Part shown: in pieces, positions 17,860 through 26,287 of the stretch
Numbering within the stretch: position 1 is the first letter of the stretch
Layout of the letters: every line of letters starts with the position of its first letter
Assembly (NCBI GenBank): GCA_934540955.1
Contig: CAKTCY010000001.1
Location: forward strand, 62,001-126,000
Reading direction: 5' to 3'
DNA: 64,000 nt
Origin: an uncultured Faecalibacterium sp.
GTDB taxonomy: Bacteria > Bacillota > Clostridia > Oscillospirales > Ruminococcaceae
The notes under the pieces: model-generated
Told to the model about the DNA's origin: nothing
What the model saw: the letters and a program-made list of their open reading frames with translations, nothing else
Databases searched by the model: none
Made by a program: the position numbers and the translations under genes

Positions 17860-18330
17860 TTAGCACAAGGCTACCAATGTGGGCAGACCGTTCTCCTGCT
17901 CAGCAGCCTCCTGCTCAGCCTTCTTATTGGCCTGATACTGGTCGATGGAATTTTTAAATGCGAGCACAAGGTTCTTGATAGAGAGATAAGCATTGCGCGC
18001 CTGAAGGTAGCCGTAGTAGCCGCCCAGACCGGCCAGACCGATAGAAGCTACCTTACTCCAGGTGTTCAGCTTGCCCCAATAGTGCCCAATGGCATCGCCA
18101 ACGGTCAAGCCATCGCACAGGGCATCCTGCATACCGGAGACTGCGCTTTGGAACGCATAGCGGCCCATCACGCTCAGCAGATTTACCGTAAAATTCACGC
18201 CAAAGGTCATGACCTGCTCCGGAGTGATGTTGATAGAAAGGGCGCCGCCCTCGGTGTAGGTCATCTCCTCGGCAGAAAGCACAGAGCAGCCGGCAGGCAG
18301 CTGAAGCGGGCGCTGATATGTATGATCCAT
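17860..18330 (-). CDS. MAM-like double-glycine-leader protein
   Basis: The 156-residue protein has the leader LPAGCSVLSAEEMTYTEGG, close to the start of the Faecalibacterium microbial anti-inflammatory molecule as I remember it (MPANYSV...EMTYVNGG). Beyond the GG it is largely hydrophobic and helical, with an alanine-glycine rich segment SIGLAGLGGYYGYL. The leader predicts export by a PCAT-type ABC transporter, not in this window. ATG 18330 follows AAAGGAG by ten bases; upstream in-frame codons look non-coding. Homology to MAM is inferred from the leader and layout. Confidence 0.65.
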   Translation of the reverse strand: MDHTYQRPLQLPAGCSVLSAEEMTYTEGGALSINITPEQVMTFGVNFTVNLLSVMGRYAFQSAVSGMQDALCDGLTVGDAIGHYWGKLNTWSKVASIGLAGLGGYYGYLQARNAYLSIKNLVLAFKNSIDQYQANKKAEQEAAEQENGLPTLVALC

Positions 18331-18579
18331 GATGGAAAACTCCTTTCGTACACAGAACTCCCCAAGGGGCAGTTCATCTAGTAACTGAATTGTAGCATAT
18401 CTGCACAAAAATGACAAGAGAGCGCGGGTTTAAAATCATGATACATTTGTGAATATATTGTGACAGAAAAGCGCGGAAATCACATAAATGCGATGCAAAT
18501 GTGCGGAGCTCCAGTTTTTTTACGGCGAAAAAATGTTGTAAAACAAGACCGGCCCAAAGCCTGCAAAATGGATACAGCA

Positions 18580-18641
18580 AAGGCATCTGCCCATACCCGC
18601 TGTGCTGCGCAGGGTGCAGCAGCGGGCAAGGCAGATGCCTT
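18580..18641 (-). terminator. Stem-loop after malQ
   Basis: AAGGCATCTGCC and its complement enclose a second inner stem (CCCGCTG/CAGCGGG). Located 40 bases past the malQ stop, it likely ends the maltodextrin transcript, though the following T run is short. The rest of 18331-18680 holds no gene. Confidence 0.6.
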
Positions 18642-18680
18642 ATAGTTTTGCAGGATAGAAGGTAAAAGGGGAGTGGACGC

Positions 18681-20153
18681 TTAAAGCCTTTCCGGCACGC
18701 GCTCATACAGCGTGGTCAGCTCGGCAATGTGCCCGGCCAGAGCCGTGGGCAGGGGCTGCGTCAGCCGCCAGCGCCAGTTTACGCCCTGTGTGCTGGGGGT
18801 ATTGATGCGGGCCTCGCTGCCCAGATGCAGCCAGTCCGCCAGCGGGATAATGGCGGTATCCGAAACACTGGCAAGACAGGCACAGATCATGCCCTCGGTC
18901 AGGTCGTCCGGTGTACAGCGCAGATACCGGCAGGCGTAGGCCACATCCTCGGCACTGGCGTTGCTGCGCCAGCCCTCGGTGGTCACATTATCGTGGGTGC
19001 CGGTGTACACTACGCTGTTGCGGGGGTAGGTGTGGGGCAGGTAGTTGCCCGACTCGCGGCTGTCAAAGGCGAACTGCATGATCTTCATGCCCGGGTAACC
19101 ACTCTCGGCCAGCATCGCCTTCACCTCCGGGGTCAGGAAGCCCAGATCCTCGGCGATGATATTGCCGCCGCCCAGCGCCTGCTGCATGGCGTGGATAAAG
19201 TCCCGGTCGGGGCCTTTTTCCCAGTGGCCGCCCGCAGCCGTGGTGCTTCCGGCAGGGATGGAGTAGTAGCTCTCAAAGCCGCGGAAGTGGTCGATGCGCA
19301 CCACATCATAGATGGAGGTGGCGTGCTTCATGCGCCGCTTCCACCAGTCAAAGCCGGTAGCCTTGTGGGTGGGCCAGTCGTACAGCGGGTTGCCCCACAG
19401 CTGACCGTCTGCCGCAAAGGCATCCGGCGGGCAGCCGGCTACATGGGTCAGGTGCATCTGTCCATCGGTCTGGAACAGCTCCGGGTGGGTCCACAGGTCG
19501 CTGGAATCCGGGCTGACGTAGATGGGGATATCACCCACCAGCAGGACACCCTTGCGGTTGGCATAGGCCTTCAGTGCGTTCCACTGGGTGTAGAAGAAGA
19601 ACTGCACCGCCTTGTAGTAGCAGATCTGGTCGGCCAGCCGTGCCTTTGCGGCGGCAATGGCCTCTGGCTCGCGGCAGCGCAGGGCGTCCGGCCAGTCGGC
19701 AAGGCCTGCCTGCCCCTGCTCGGCCTTTACGGCCATGAACAGGGCGTAATCCTCCAGCCAGAAGCTCTGCGTCGTGCAGAAGGCCTCGTAAGCAGGGGAG
19801 GGGGCTGCCAGCAGCCGGTCAGCAGCCTTTTTCAGCAGCACCGGGCGCTGGTTGTACAGCGCACCGTAGTCAACGGTGTCTACCGGCTGTGCGGCGGGGA
19901 GTTCTTCAGCAGTCAGATAGCCATCTTCCGCCAGCAGCCGAAAATCAATAAAGTAGGGATTTCCGGCAAAGGCGGAAAAGCTCTGGTAGGGGCTGTCGCC
20001 GTAGCCGGTAGGGCCGATGGGCAGGATCTGCCAATAGGTCTGCCTTGCCTCGGCCAGAAAATCAACAAATGCGGTCGCTTCACTGCCCAGCGTACCGATG
20101 CCAAAAGGCCCCGGCAGGCTGAACACCGGCATCAGAATGCCGCTTGCACGCAT
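18681..20153 (-). CDS. malQ: 4-alpha-glucanotransferase (amylomaltase)
   Basis: The 490-residue GH77 enzyme shows the family landmarks: GTLGSEATAFVDFLAEA at the N-terminus, the GDIPIYVSPDSSD loop, catalytic VVRIDHFRGFESYY, the acid/base region IIAEDLGFLTPEV, and YTGTHDN near the C-terminus. It transfers maltodextrin segments and releases glucose in the cytoplasm. Start ATG 20153 has AAGGAGG eight bases upstream. It is the last gene of the leftward sugar operon, just after the second permease. Confidence 0.93.
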   Translation of the reverse strand: MRASGILMPVFSLPGPFGIGTLGSEATAFVDFLAEARQTYWQILPIGPTGYGDSPYQSFSAFAGNPYFIDFRLLAEDGYLTAEELPAAQPVDTVDYGALYNQRPVLLKKAADRLLAAPSPAYEAFCTTQSFWLEDYALFMAVKAEQGQAGLADWPDALRCREPEAIAAAKARLADQICYYKAVQFFFYTQWNALKAYANRKGVLLVGDIPIYVSPDSSDLWTHPELFQTDGQMHLTHVAGCPPDAFAADGQLWGNPLYDWPTHKATGFDWWKRRMKHATSIYDVVRIDHFRGFESYYSIPAGSTTAAGGHWEKGPDRDFIHAMQQALGGGNIIAEDLGFLTPEVKAMLAESGYPGMKIMQFAFDSRESGNYLPHTYPRNSVVYTGTHDNVTTEGWRSNASAEDVAYACRYLRCTPDDLTEGMICACLASVSDTAIIPLADWLHLGSEARINTPSTQGVNWRWRLTQPLPTALAGHIAELTTLYERVPERL

Positions 20154-20166
20154 AACGTGCACCTCC

Positions 20167-21009
20167 TTAGCCCTTTACAGCACCGGCCACGACACCCTCG
20201 ATGATGTACTTCTGGCAGGTCATGTAGAGGATAATAATGGGGATGATAGCAATGATGATGCAGGCCATCATGGGAGCCAGTTCTACTCGGCCGTAGCCGC
20301 CGCGGAAATACTGGATCGCCATGGGGATGGTGCGATACTTCTTGATATCCAGCACCAGCGTGGGCAGCAGGTAGTCATTCCACACCCACATGGTCTCCAG
20401 AATAGCGGTGGAGATCATGGTAGGCTTCAGAATGGGGAACACGATCTTGAAGAAAATCTGGATGGGGTTGCAGCCGTCGATCATGGCGGCTTCCTCGATC
20501 TCCATGGGCACGCTCTTCATAAAGCCGGTAAACATGAACACGGCCAGACCGGCGCCGAAGCCCAGATAGATGATGCAGATGTTCCAAGGATTGTTCAGCT
20601 TCAGACGGTCAGCGGTCTTGGACAGGGTGAACATGACCATCTGGAAGGGGACGACCATGGAGAACACGATCAGCAGGTTCATGAACTTGCTCAGCTTGTT
20701 GTTCACGCGGGTCAGGTACCAACCGGTCATGGAGCAGCACAGCAGGATCAGCACCACACTGGTGATGGTGATCAGAAGGCTGTAGCCCATGCTGGAGAGG
20801 AAGTTCATCTTGGTCACGCCGTAAACGTAGTTGCGCAGTCCGGCAAAGGTCTCGGCGGTGGGCAGACGGAACACCGTAGAGGTGGTAAAGCTGCCCTCGG
20901 TCTTTAAGCTGTTCAGCAGGATCAGTACGATGGGGTAGATCCACAGCAGGCAGAGAAGCACCATTACAACAGTAAGGATGACATCCCAGGTTCTTTTCTG
21001 TTTCGACAT
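20167..21009 (-). CDS. Sugar ABC transporter permease (MalG-like)
   Basis: The 280-residue protein has six predicted membrane helices and the inner-membrane signature around EEAAMIDGCNPIQIFFKIVFPILKP, which contacts the ATPase. It is a CUT1-family MalG/GanQ-type permease subunit. Its ATG overlaps the stop of the MalF-like gene (TAATG), so translation is coupled. No ATPase gene is in the operon; a shared MsmX-type ATPase elsewhere is usual in Firmicutes. Confidence 0.9.
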   Translation of the reverse strand: MSKQKRTWDVILTVVMVLLCLLWIYPIVLILLNSLKTEGSFTTSTVFRLPTAETFAGLRNYVYGVTKMNFLSSMGYSLLITITSVVLILLCCSMTGWYLTRVNNKLSKFMNLLIVFSMVVPFQMVMFTLSKTADRLKLNNPWNICIIYLGFGAGLAVFMFTGFMKSVPMEIEEAAMIDGCNPIQIFFKIVFPILKPTMISTAILETMWVWNDYLLPTLVLDIKKYRTIPMAIQYFRGGYGRVELAPMMACIIIAIIPIIILYMTCQKYIIEGVVAGAVKG

Positions 21010-21860
21010 TACTGCTGCACCTCCTTAGAGCGGGTAAAGTGGAGCTGGATCAGCGAGATGACCACCACGATCAGGAAGAACACCACGGCCTTTGCCTGAC
21101 CGATGCCCTTCCACTGCGCACCGGAGCGGCCGTAGAAGGTGTTGTAGATGTTCAGAGCCAGCATTTCACTTGCGTTTGCGGGCTCGCCTGCGGTCAGGGC
21201 CACGTTCTGGTCGAACAGCTTAAAGCTGTTGGTCAGGGTCAGGAAGGTGCAGATGGTCACGCTGGGCATGACCATGGGGATCTTGATCTTGAACAGGATC
21301 TCACGGTCGTTGGCACCGTCGATCTTGGCTGCCTCGATCAGGTCGCCGGGCACGCTCTGCAGGCCGGCCACATAGATGATCATCATGTAGCCGATCTGCT
21401 GCCAGCACATCAGGATGACCAGACCGACAAAGCCGGCCTTAGCATCCAGTGCCAGCAGGGGCTTCTGCAGGTTTGCCAGCACGCCGTTGAGCAGGATCTG
21501 CCAGATGTAGCCCAGCAGGATGCCGCCGATCAGGTTGGGCATAAAGAACACGGTACGGAAGATGTTGGTGCCCTTGATGCCGCGGGTCAGCACCAGTGCA
21601 ATGGCAAAGGCGCACACGTTGATGAGCACGGTGCTTACCACGGTAAACACCGCCGTAAAGCCGAAAGCGTGCAGGAAGGTGGAATCCTGAAATACCGAGA
21701 TGTAGTTCTGGATGCCCACAAAGGTGGTCTTGGAAACGGTAGTGAACCGCTGGAAGGACAGGTAAACGCCCCAGATAAAGGGCCAGATAAAGCCGATGAT
21801 AAAGGCGACCAGCGTAGGCAGCACAAAGATCGGCCAGTATTTACTAATGGCTTTTTGCAT
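21009..21860 (-). CDS. Sugar ABC transporter permease (MalF-like)
   Basis: The 283-residue protein has an N-terminal helix (YWPIFVLPTLVAFIIGF), five further membrane segments and the coupling loop LIEAAKIDGANDREILFKI. It is the MalF-type partner of the next gene. AGGAGG stands six bases before the ATG. It is about half the size of E. coli MalF, as normal for Firmicute versions lacking the periplasmic insertion. Confidence 0.9.
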   Translation of the reverse strand: MQKAISKYWPIFVLPTLVAFIIGFIWPFIWGVYLSFQRFTTVSKTTFVGIQNYISVFQDSTFLHAFGFTAVFTVVSTVLINVCAFAIALVLTRGIKGTNIFRTVFFMPNLIGGILLGYIWQILLNGVLANLQKPLLALDAKAGFVGLVILMCWQQIGYMMIIYVAGLQSVPGDLIEAAKIDGANDREILFKIKIPMVMPSVTICTFLTLTNSFKLFDQNVALTAGEPANASEMLALNIYNTFYGRSGAQWKGIGQAKAVVFFLIVVVISLIQLHFTRSKEVQQ

Positions 21861-21898
21861 GATGTACCTCCTGAGGGAGCTGTTTGATAAAAAGGAAA

Positions 21899-21926
21899 GG
21901 AGGCGGGCGAACTTATCGCCCGCCTC
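21899..21926 (-). terminator. Intercistronic stem-loop in sugar operon
   Basis: GGAGGCGGGCGA and its exact complement form a 12-bp stem with a four-base loop between the binding-protein gene and malF. Such hairpins partly stop or stabilise the upstream message, giving more binding protein than permease. Confidence 0.7.
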
Positions 21927-21962
21927 CCGTTTTAATTCCTAGGGAGATCTCCGGTCAAAGAC

Positions 21963-23303
21963 TTAGCCGTTGGCCAGCTTGTACTCCTTGGCCCAGCCAT
22001 CCACAAATGCGGTGACAACGTCGTCCCACTTGCCGGTGCCTGCTGCGTATGCAGTCAGAGCGCTGCCCACGCCGTTCTTCCACTCCTCGGAGGGCATGGT
22101 GGAGAAGCACCAGTCAACACTGGTCTTGCCGTCAGCCACATACTCGTTTGCAATGGTGATCAGGGGGTTGGTAGAGTCCTTAGCCTTCTTGAAGGGGATG
22201 ACGAAGCCCATCTTGTCAGCCATTGCGCTGGTGCCGGTCTCAGAGGTGACACACCAGTACAGGAAGTCCAGAGTAGCCTGAATGTCGGCCTCGCTGGCCT
22301 GATTGTTCACACACCAGAAGTTCTCGGAGCCGGTGCACAGACCCTGATTCTCCTCGCCCTCAGCGCCGATGTAGATGGGCAGCATACCCAGATTGTCGTC
22401 GCCCAGATCCTTCACATCGTTGTAAGCCCAGGTGCCGTTCTGGTAGAACACAGCCTTCTTGCCCACAAACTCAGCCACAGCGTCGTTGCCGGTCTTGGAG
22501 GCCAGCAGCTTGGGATCGCAGGTGGAATCGGTGATGTACAGATCCCAGATCTGCTTGTAGTCGTCCAGATAGGTGCCCTTGATGGCGTCGGTAGAGCCGA
22601 TGCCGTCTGCCTTGTACTCGTAGTAGATGGGCAGGTTTGCCAGATGGGTCTTGAAACGCCAGTCAGAAGAACCGTCCATACCGGCGGAGGTGAAAGCACC
22701 GTCCACGCCCAGCTCAGCCTTACGGGCCTGAATGTCGTCAGCAACCTTCTTCAGGTCGGCAAAGCCCTTGATGTCCTCCTGCTTGTAACCGGCGGCGGTC
22801 AGCAGTTCCTTGTTGTAGATGATGCCGTAGGTCTCGATGACGTATGCAATGCTGGTAACAGCGTCGCCGTCCTTCAGAGCGAAGGAGTCGCTGGTCAGCT
22901 CGCCGTAGACAGGGCTGCCGGACAGATCGTAGCAGTAGTCCTTCCAGTTAGCCAGACCCACAGGGCCGTTCACCTGAAACAGGGTGGGAGCCTCGCTCTT
23001 CTCCATCTCGCTCATCAGGGTGGTCTCGTACTGGCCGGAAGCAGCGGTGACAACGGTCACAGGCACACCGGTCTCCTTGGTGTACTCAGCAGCCAGATCC
23101 TGCCAATCCTGATCCTGCTCGGGCTTGAAGTTCAGGTAGTAGACCTTGCCGTCTGCCTTTGCAGCGGTGCTGGAAGCAGCGGTAGAACCGGCAGCAGAGG
23201 AAGCGGTGCTGCTGGAAGAGCCGCCGCAGGCAGCCAGACCCAGAGCAGCGGCAGAAACGCCAGCGGCCTTCAGGAAGTTACGACGAGTGATCATCTTTTT
23301 CAT
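21963..23303 (-). CDS. Maltodextrin-type ABC substrate-binding lipoprotein
   Basis: The 446-residue protein has a signal peptide with RRNFLK, a lipobox LAAC ending at Cys26, a serine-alanine linker, then a CUT1 extracellular solute-binding fold (YYLNFKPEQDQDWQDLAAEYT, and YNKELLTAAGYK near 157). It captures an oligosaccharide outside the membrane and passes it to the MalF/MalG pair. The MalQ gene makes a maltodextrin the most likely substrate. First gene of the operon, with AAGGAG before the ATG. Confidence 0.88.
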   Translation of the reverse strand: MKKMITRRNFLKAAGVSAAALGLAACGGSSSSTASSAAGSTAASSTAAKADGKVYYLNFKPEQDQDWQDLAAEYTKETGVPVTVVTAASGQYETTLMSEMEKSEAPTLFQVNGPVGLANWKDYCYDLSGSPVYGELTSDSFALKDGDAVTSIAYVIETYGIIYNKELLTAAGYKQEDIKGFADLKKVADDIQARKAELGVDGAFTSAGMDGSSDWRFKTHLANLPIYYEYKADGIGSTDAIKGTYLDDYKQIWDLYITDSTCDPKLLASKTGNDAVAEFVGKKAVFYQNGTWAYNDVKDLGDDNLGMLPIYIGAEGEENQGLCTGSENFWCVNNQASEADIQATLDFLYWCVTSETGTSAMADKMGFVIPFKKAKDSTNPLITIANEYVADGKTSVDWCFSTMPSEEWKNGVGSALTAYAAGTGKWDDVVTAFVDGWAKEYKLANG

Positions 23304-23377
23304 AATAAGTTCTCCTTCTTATTAAAATTACAGATCAACTATATACTCTCCGTCCTTCGACGGAGGGAAAACAAAAT

Positions 23378-24385
23378 TTAAATCGCCCTTACGCTTTCGC
23401 CCTGCTGCAGCTCCGGCTGCAGGGTCACGGTCTGGGCAGGGGAGCCATGTTCGATCTGCCGCACCAGCAGCTCAATGCTTTGCAGCGCGATCTGCTCGCT
23501 GGGCTGGACGATGGTGGTCATCACCGGCACGCAGTAGCGGGACATCGTAATGCCGTCAAAGCCGATCACCGAAACATCCTCCGGCACCCGGAGCCCGGCA
23601 CTTACCAGTGCCCGGATGGCGCCAAAGGCGATAACGTCGCTCATGGCGAACAGGGCGGTGAACTCTGCCCGGCGGGCCAGCAGGCTGTTCATGGCGTGGT
23701 AGGCGGATTCGAAATCGTAGTTGGACAGGCCGTACAGCTTGTCGTTGAACAGGATACCCGCATCCTCCATGGCCTGCTGTGCACCCTTGCGGCGCATCAC
23801 GCTGGGATAGCTGGTCACCGGACCGCCCAGAACGGCGATCTTACGGTGCCCCTGCCGGATGAGATAGTCCACAGCGGTATAGGCCGCTGCCCGGTCATCC
23901 ACGCCCACCATGGAAAGATTGGGAAAGTCCAGCTCGTCCGTGACCAGCGTGGTGAGCACGGAGGGGACATTGATGCTGTCAAAGCCCCGCTGGAAGTTTG
24001 CCACGCTGCCGCCTAAGAAGATGATTCCCTTGGGCTTGATCTCCCGCAGGATCTTTTCGGCGGCATCGATCTCGTTGGCGTTCTCATCCAAGTAAGAGAC
24101 GATGCCGTTGTACCCATACAGGGTGGCGGCGCGCTGGAGCTGCACCAGAAAATCCGAGAAGAAGATGTTCCGGGTGCCCTTTACCACAAACACAAGACTG
24201 CGGGACTGCTGGATCTTCAGCTGTCGGGCGTTGGTGTTGGGCACGAACCCGGCCTCCCGCATTACCTTCAGAACGTGTTCCTTGGTCTCAGGACGCACAT
24301 CCGGCCTGTCGTTGATCACACGGGAGATGGTGCTGACAGAGCAGCCGCTGATTCGTGCGATATCCTTGATGGTCAGGTTTGCCAC
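23378..24385 (-). CDS. LacI-family repressor of the sugar operon
   Basis: The 335-residue protein starts with a LacI helix-turn-helix (LTIKDIARISGCSVSTISRVI) and hinge, then a periplasmic-binding-like ligand domain. I chose GTG 24385 because the family begins with this helix; the 55 codons upstream look like leader. It lies 75 bases before the binding-protein gene in the same direction. Two copies of a GGGAACGTTTCC-type site upstream suggest autoregulation. Ligand is likely a maltose-type sugar. Confidence 0.88.
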   Translation of the reverse strand: MANLTIKDIARISGCSVSTISRVINDRPDVRPETKEHVLKVMREAGFVPNTNARQLKIQQSRSLVFVVKGTRNIFFSDFLVQLQRAATLYGYNGIVSYLDENANEIDAAEKILREIKPKGIIFLGGSVANFQRGFDSINVPSVLTTLVTDELDFPNLSMVGVDDRAAAYTAVDYLIRQGHRKIAVLGGPVTSYPSVMRRKGAQQAMEDAGILFNDKLYGLSNYDFESAYHAMNSLLARRAEFTALFAMSDVIAFGAIRALVSAGLRVPEDVSVIGFDGITMSRYCVPVMTTIVQPSEQIALQSIELLVRQIEHGSPAQTVTLQPELQQGESVRAI

Positions 24386-24417
24386 GTCGGAGAACCTCGC
24401 TTTCTGAAAGTGTTTCG

Positions 24418-24440
24418 GGAACGTTGTCGGGAACGTTTCC
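24418..24440. promoter_or_regulatory. LacI-type operator (copy 1, doubled)
   Basis: GGGAACGTT at 24418-24426 is followed at 24429 by GGGAACGTTTCC, a LacI-family palindrome around a central CG. It lies 35-55 bases before the repressor start. Confidence 0.55.
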
Positions 24441-24680
24441 AGTGACAATAGTATGGCACATTTTGTATAAAAAATCAATAAGGGTGATTCAACTTTGTAC
24501 AAGGTGTGCAATGCTGCCCCTCGCATTTGTGCAGTTTGATTTGCACGCAAAGCAGCAAAGCTGAAAATACCGATAATTCCCGGTACAAGTCAAAACCAAC
24601 CGGAAATTATCGTACCGGTTTGTAACTTTTTGCACGACGCTAGTGGAGAATTTGTAAATTGTATACAAGAACAAGGCAGC

Positions 24681-24692
24681 GGAAACGTTCCC
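24681..24692. promoter_or_regulatory. LacI-type operator (copy 2)
   Basis: GGAAACGTTCCC is the exact complement of the site at 24429-24440, 240 bases away, allowing looping between the two. The rest of 24441-24832 shows no gene. Confidence 0.5.
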
Positions 24693-24832
24693 GAGAAATG
24701 CTCCGGCAGGGTATTCTGGTCAGCCTTGGTGCAGCGGCTGCGCACACAAAACAGGGGAGCGGGCAGCGCACTGCACTGGCGGATCGAGGCGGTGGGGCAG
24801 GGAAACTGCCACCCGGAAAAGGACAACAAAAA

Positions 24833-24864
24833 AGCGCGCTCACCTTGTCATCGGTGAGAGCGCT
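24833..24864 (-). terminator. Terminator after rpsR
   Basis: AGCGCGCTCACC and GGTGAGAGCGCT pair, followed on the minus strand by TTTTTTG, 45 bases beyond the rpsR stop. Confidence 0.85.
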
Positions 24865-24907
24865 TTGCTGATTGCTGATTATTTTGATCGGGTTGGTTCT
24901 TTAAAGA

Positions 24908-25165
24908 TTAGTCGCTGACGTAGGGCATCAGAGCAACGTGACGAGCACGCTTGATGGCGATGGTCAGTGCGCGCTGATGATAAGCGCAAGTGCCGGTCAC
25001 ACGGCGGGGAATGATCTTTGCACGCTCAGAGACGTACTTACGCAGACGGGGCACGTCCTTGTAATCGATGGTGTCGATGCGATCGACACAGAAGCTGCAA
25101 ACCTTCTTGCGGCCGCGACGCATGGGGCGTGCGGGGCGAGAGCCTTCGGTTCTTTCAAAAGCCAT
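24908..25165 (-). CDS. rpsR: 30S ribosomal protein S18
   Basis: The 85-residue basic protein carries the S18 core: [17 protein letters not shown], then [20 protein letters not shown] and [19 protein letters not shown]. The two N-terminal cysteines (CSFC) are the zinc-binding version. It binds S6 on the 30S platform and is the last gene of rpsF-ssb-rpsR. Confidence 0.97.
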   Translation of the reverse strand: MAFERTEGSRPARPMRRGRKKVCSFCVDRIDTIDYKDVPRLRKYVSERAKIIPRRVTGTCAYHQRALTIAIKRARHVALMPYVSD

Positions 25166-25211
25166 TGCTTATTACCTCCTATTGGATTTTTAACGGATGG
25201 ACCGTTTCGTG

Positions 25212-25691
25212 TCAGAACGGCAGGTCGTCGCTGTCGTCGATGACGGCGAAGTCGTCGGCATTACCGGCAGAGTAGCTGGGAGCTGCCTCCACAGCAGCCG
25301 GACGGGCAGGCGCTGCGTTCTGGTAGGACGGAGCGGCATTCTGATAGCCGTTTCCGTTGCCTGCATTGCTGCTCTTGGGGCCTGCAAAGTTGATGTTGTT
25401 TGCTACAACCTCTACTGCGGTGCGGTTGTTGCCGTTCTTATCCTGATACTGACGGGTCTGCAGACTGCCTTCAATGGCAATCAGGCTGCCCTTCTGGAAA
25501 TACTTGCTCACAAACTCCGCCTGCTGACGCCATGCAACGATATCAATGAAATCGGCCTGACGCTGCTCGCCCTGACGTGCAAAATTGCGGTCGCAGGCAA
25601 TGCGGAAGCTGCACACATTGGTTCCCTGCGTAGTGGTACGCAGTTCCGGGTCTGCCACAAGGCGACCCATGATAGCAACAACATTCAACAT
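25212..25691 (-). CDS. ssb: Single-stranded DNA-binding protein
   Basis: The 159-residue protein has an N-terminal OB fold (MLNVVAIMGRLVADPELRTT, residues 1-20; later FVSKYFQKGSLIAIEGSLQT), a low-complexity Ala/Asn/Pro linker, and the acidic tip DDSDDLPF that binds partner proteins. It sits between rpsF and rpsR, the standard Firmicute position, so it is the housekeeping copy. Confidence 0.97.
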   Translation of the reverse strand: MLNVVAIMGRLVADPELRTTTQGTNVCSFRIACDRNFARQGEQRQADFIDIVAWRQQAEFVSKYFQKGSLIAIEGSLQTRQYQDKNGNNRTAVEVVANNINFAGPKSSNAGNGNGYQNAAPSYQNAAPARPAAVEAAPSYSAGNADDFAVIDDSDDLPF

Positions 25692-25721
25692 AGTACGGTC
25701 TCCCTTTCGGTCACAGAAGAA

Positions 25722-26006
25722 TTACTCCTCGTGAGCAATGATCAGGCTGCGCATAACGCCTTCAGTGATCTTGTACACACGGTCCAGCTCAGCGGGGAAG
25801 CTGGGCTCGCTGGTGAAGTTGATCACGGTGTAGACGCCCTCTTCCTCGTCGTTGATGGGGTAGGCCAGACGGCGCTTGCCCCACTCGTCGATAGAATCGA
25901 TCGTACCGTTAGCCTCGATCAGGGACTTGAACTTACCCACCAGAGCGGCGGAAGCCTCCTCATCGAGAGCGGCGCTGGTAATCAGCATGGTTTCGTACTT
26001 TGCCAT
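25722..26006 (-). CDS. rpsF: 30S ribosomal protein S6
   Basis: The 94-residue S6 begins AKYETMLITSAALDEEA and contains IDEWGKRRLAYPINDEEEGVY, the family signature. It pairs with S18. Start ATG 26006 has AGGAGG nearby; longer versions of the frame run into the promoter region and are not supported. Confidence 0.96.
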   Translation of the reverse strand: MAKYETMLITSAALDEEASAALVGKFKSLIEANGTIDSIDEWGKRRLAYPINDEEEGVYTVINFTSEPSFPAELDRVYKITEGVMRSLIIAHEE

Positions 26007-26115
26007 TTTTGTAGCACCTCCTTTTGGACTTGAGGGCCCTGCGGATCTGCAAGGCCAAGGGTACACAGGCTGCGGCATCGCGGCCTGTGCGGCGTGTCTG
26101 TTCAGACAGCAATTT

Positions 26116-26144
26116 ATTATAGCAAGCTTCTTTGCTTCTGTCAA
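26116..26144 (-). promoter_or_regulatory. Promoter of rpsF-ssb-rpsR
   Basis: On the minus strand TTGACA (26144-26139) and TATAAT (26121-26116) are 17 bases apart, a consensus sigma-A promoter 110 bases before rpsF. Confidence 0.85.
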
Positions 26145-26177
26145 GCTTTTTTGGCAAAAAGAACGATAAAAAATGTT

Positions 26178-26206
26178 TTGCATTTTTTGGTAAAAAGGAC
26201 TATAAT
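26178..26206 (+). promoter_or_regulatory. Promoter of the cation antiporter
   Basis: TTGCAT (26178-26183) and TATAAT (26201-26206) with a 17-base spacer precede the antiporter by 80 bases, divergent from the rpsF promoter. Confidence 0.75.
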
Positions 26207-26287
26207 GTAGACGCTTTCCCTGCAGTATGGCAGGGCCGGGGCTCCGGCAGTGGCAGGGAAGTGGGAAAAATTAAAGGAGGATAATCC

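Noticed and set aside
18729-20204. A 491-codon frame antisense to malQ
   Set aside because: Shadow frame; malQ motifs are unambiguous on the other strand.
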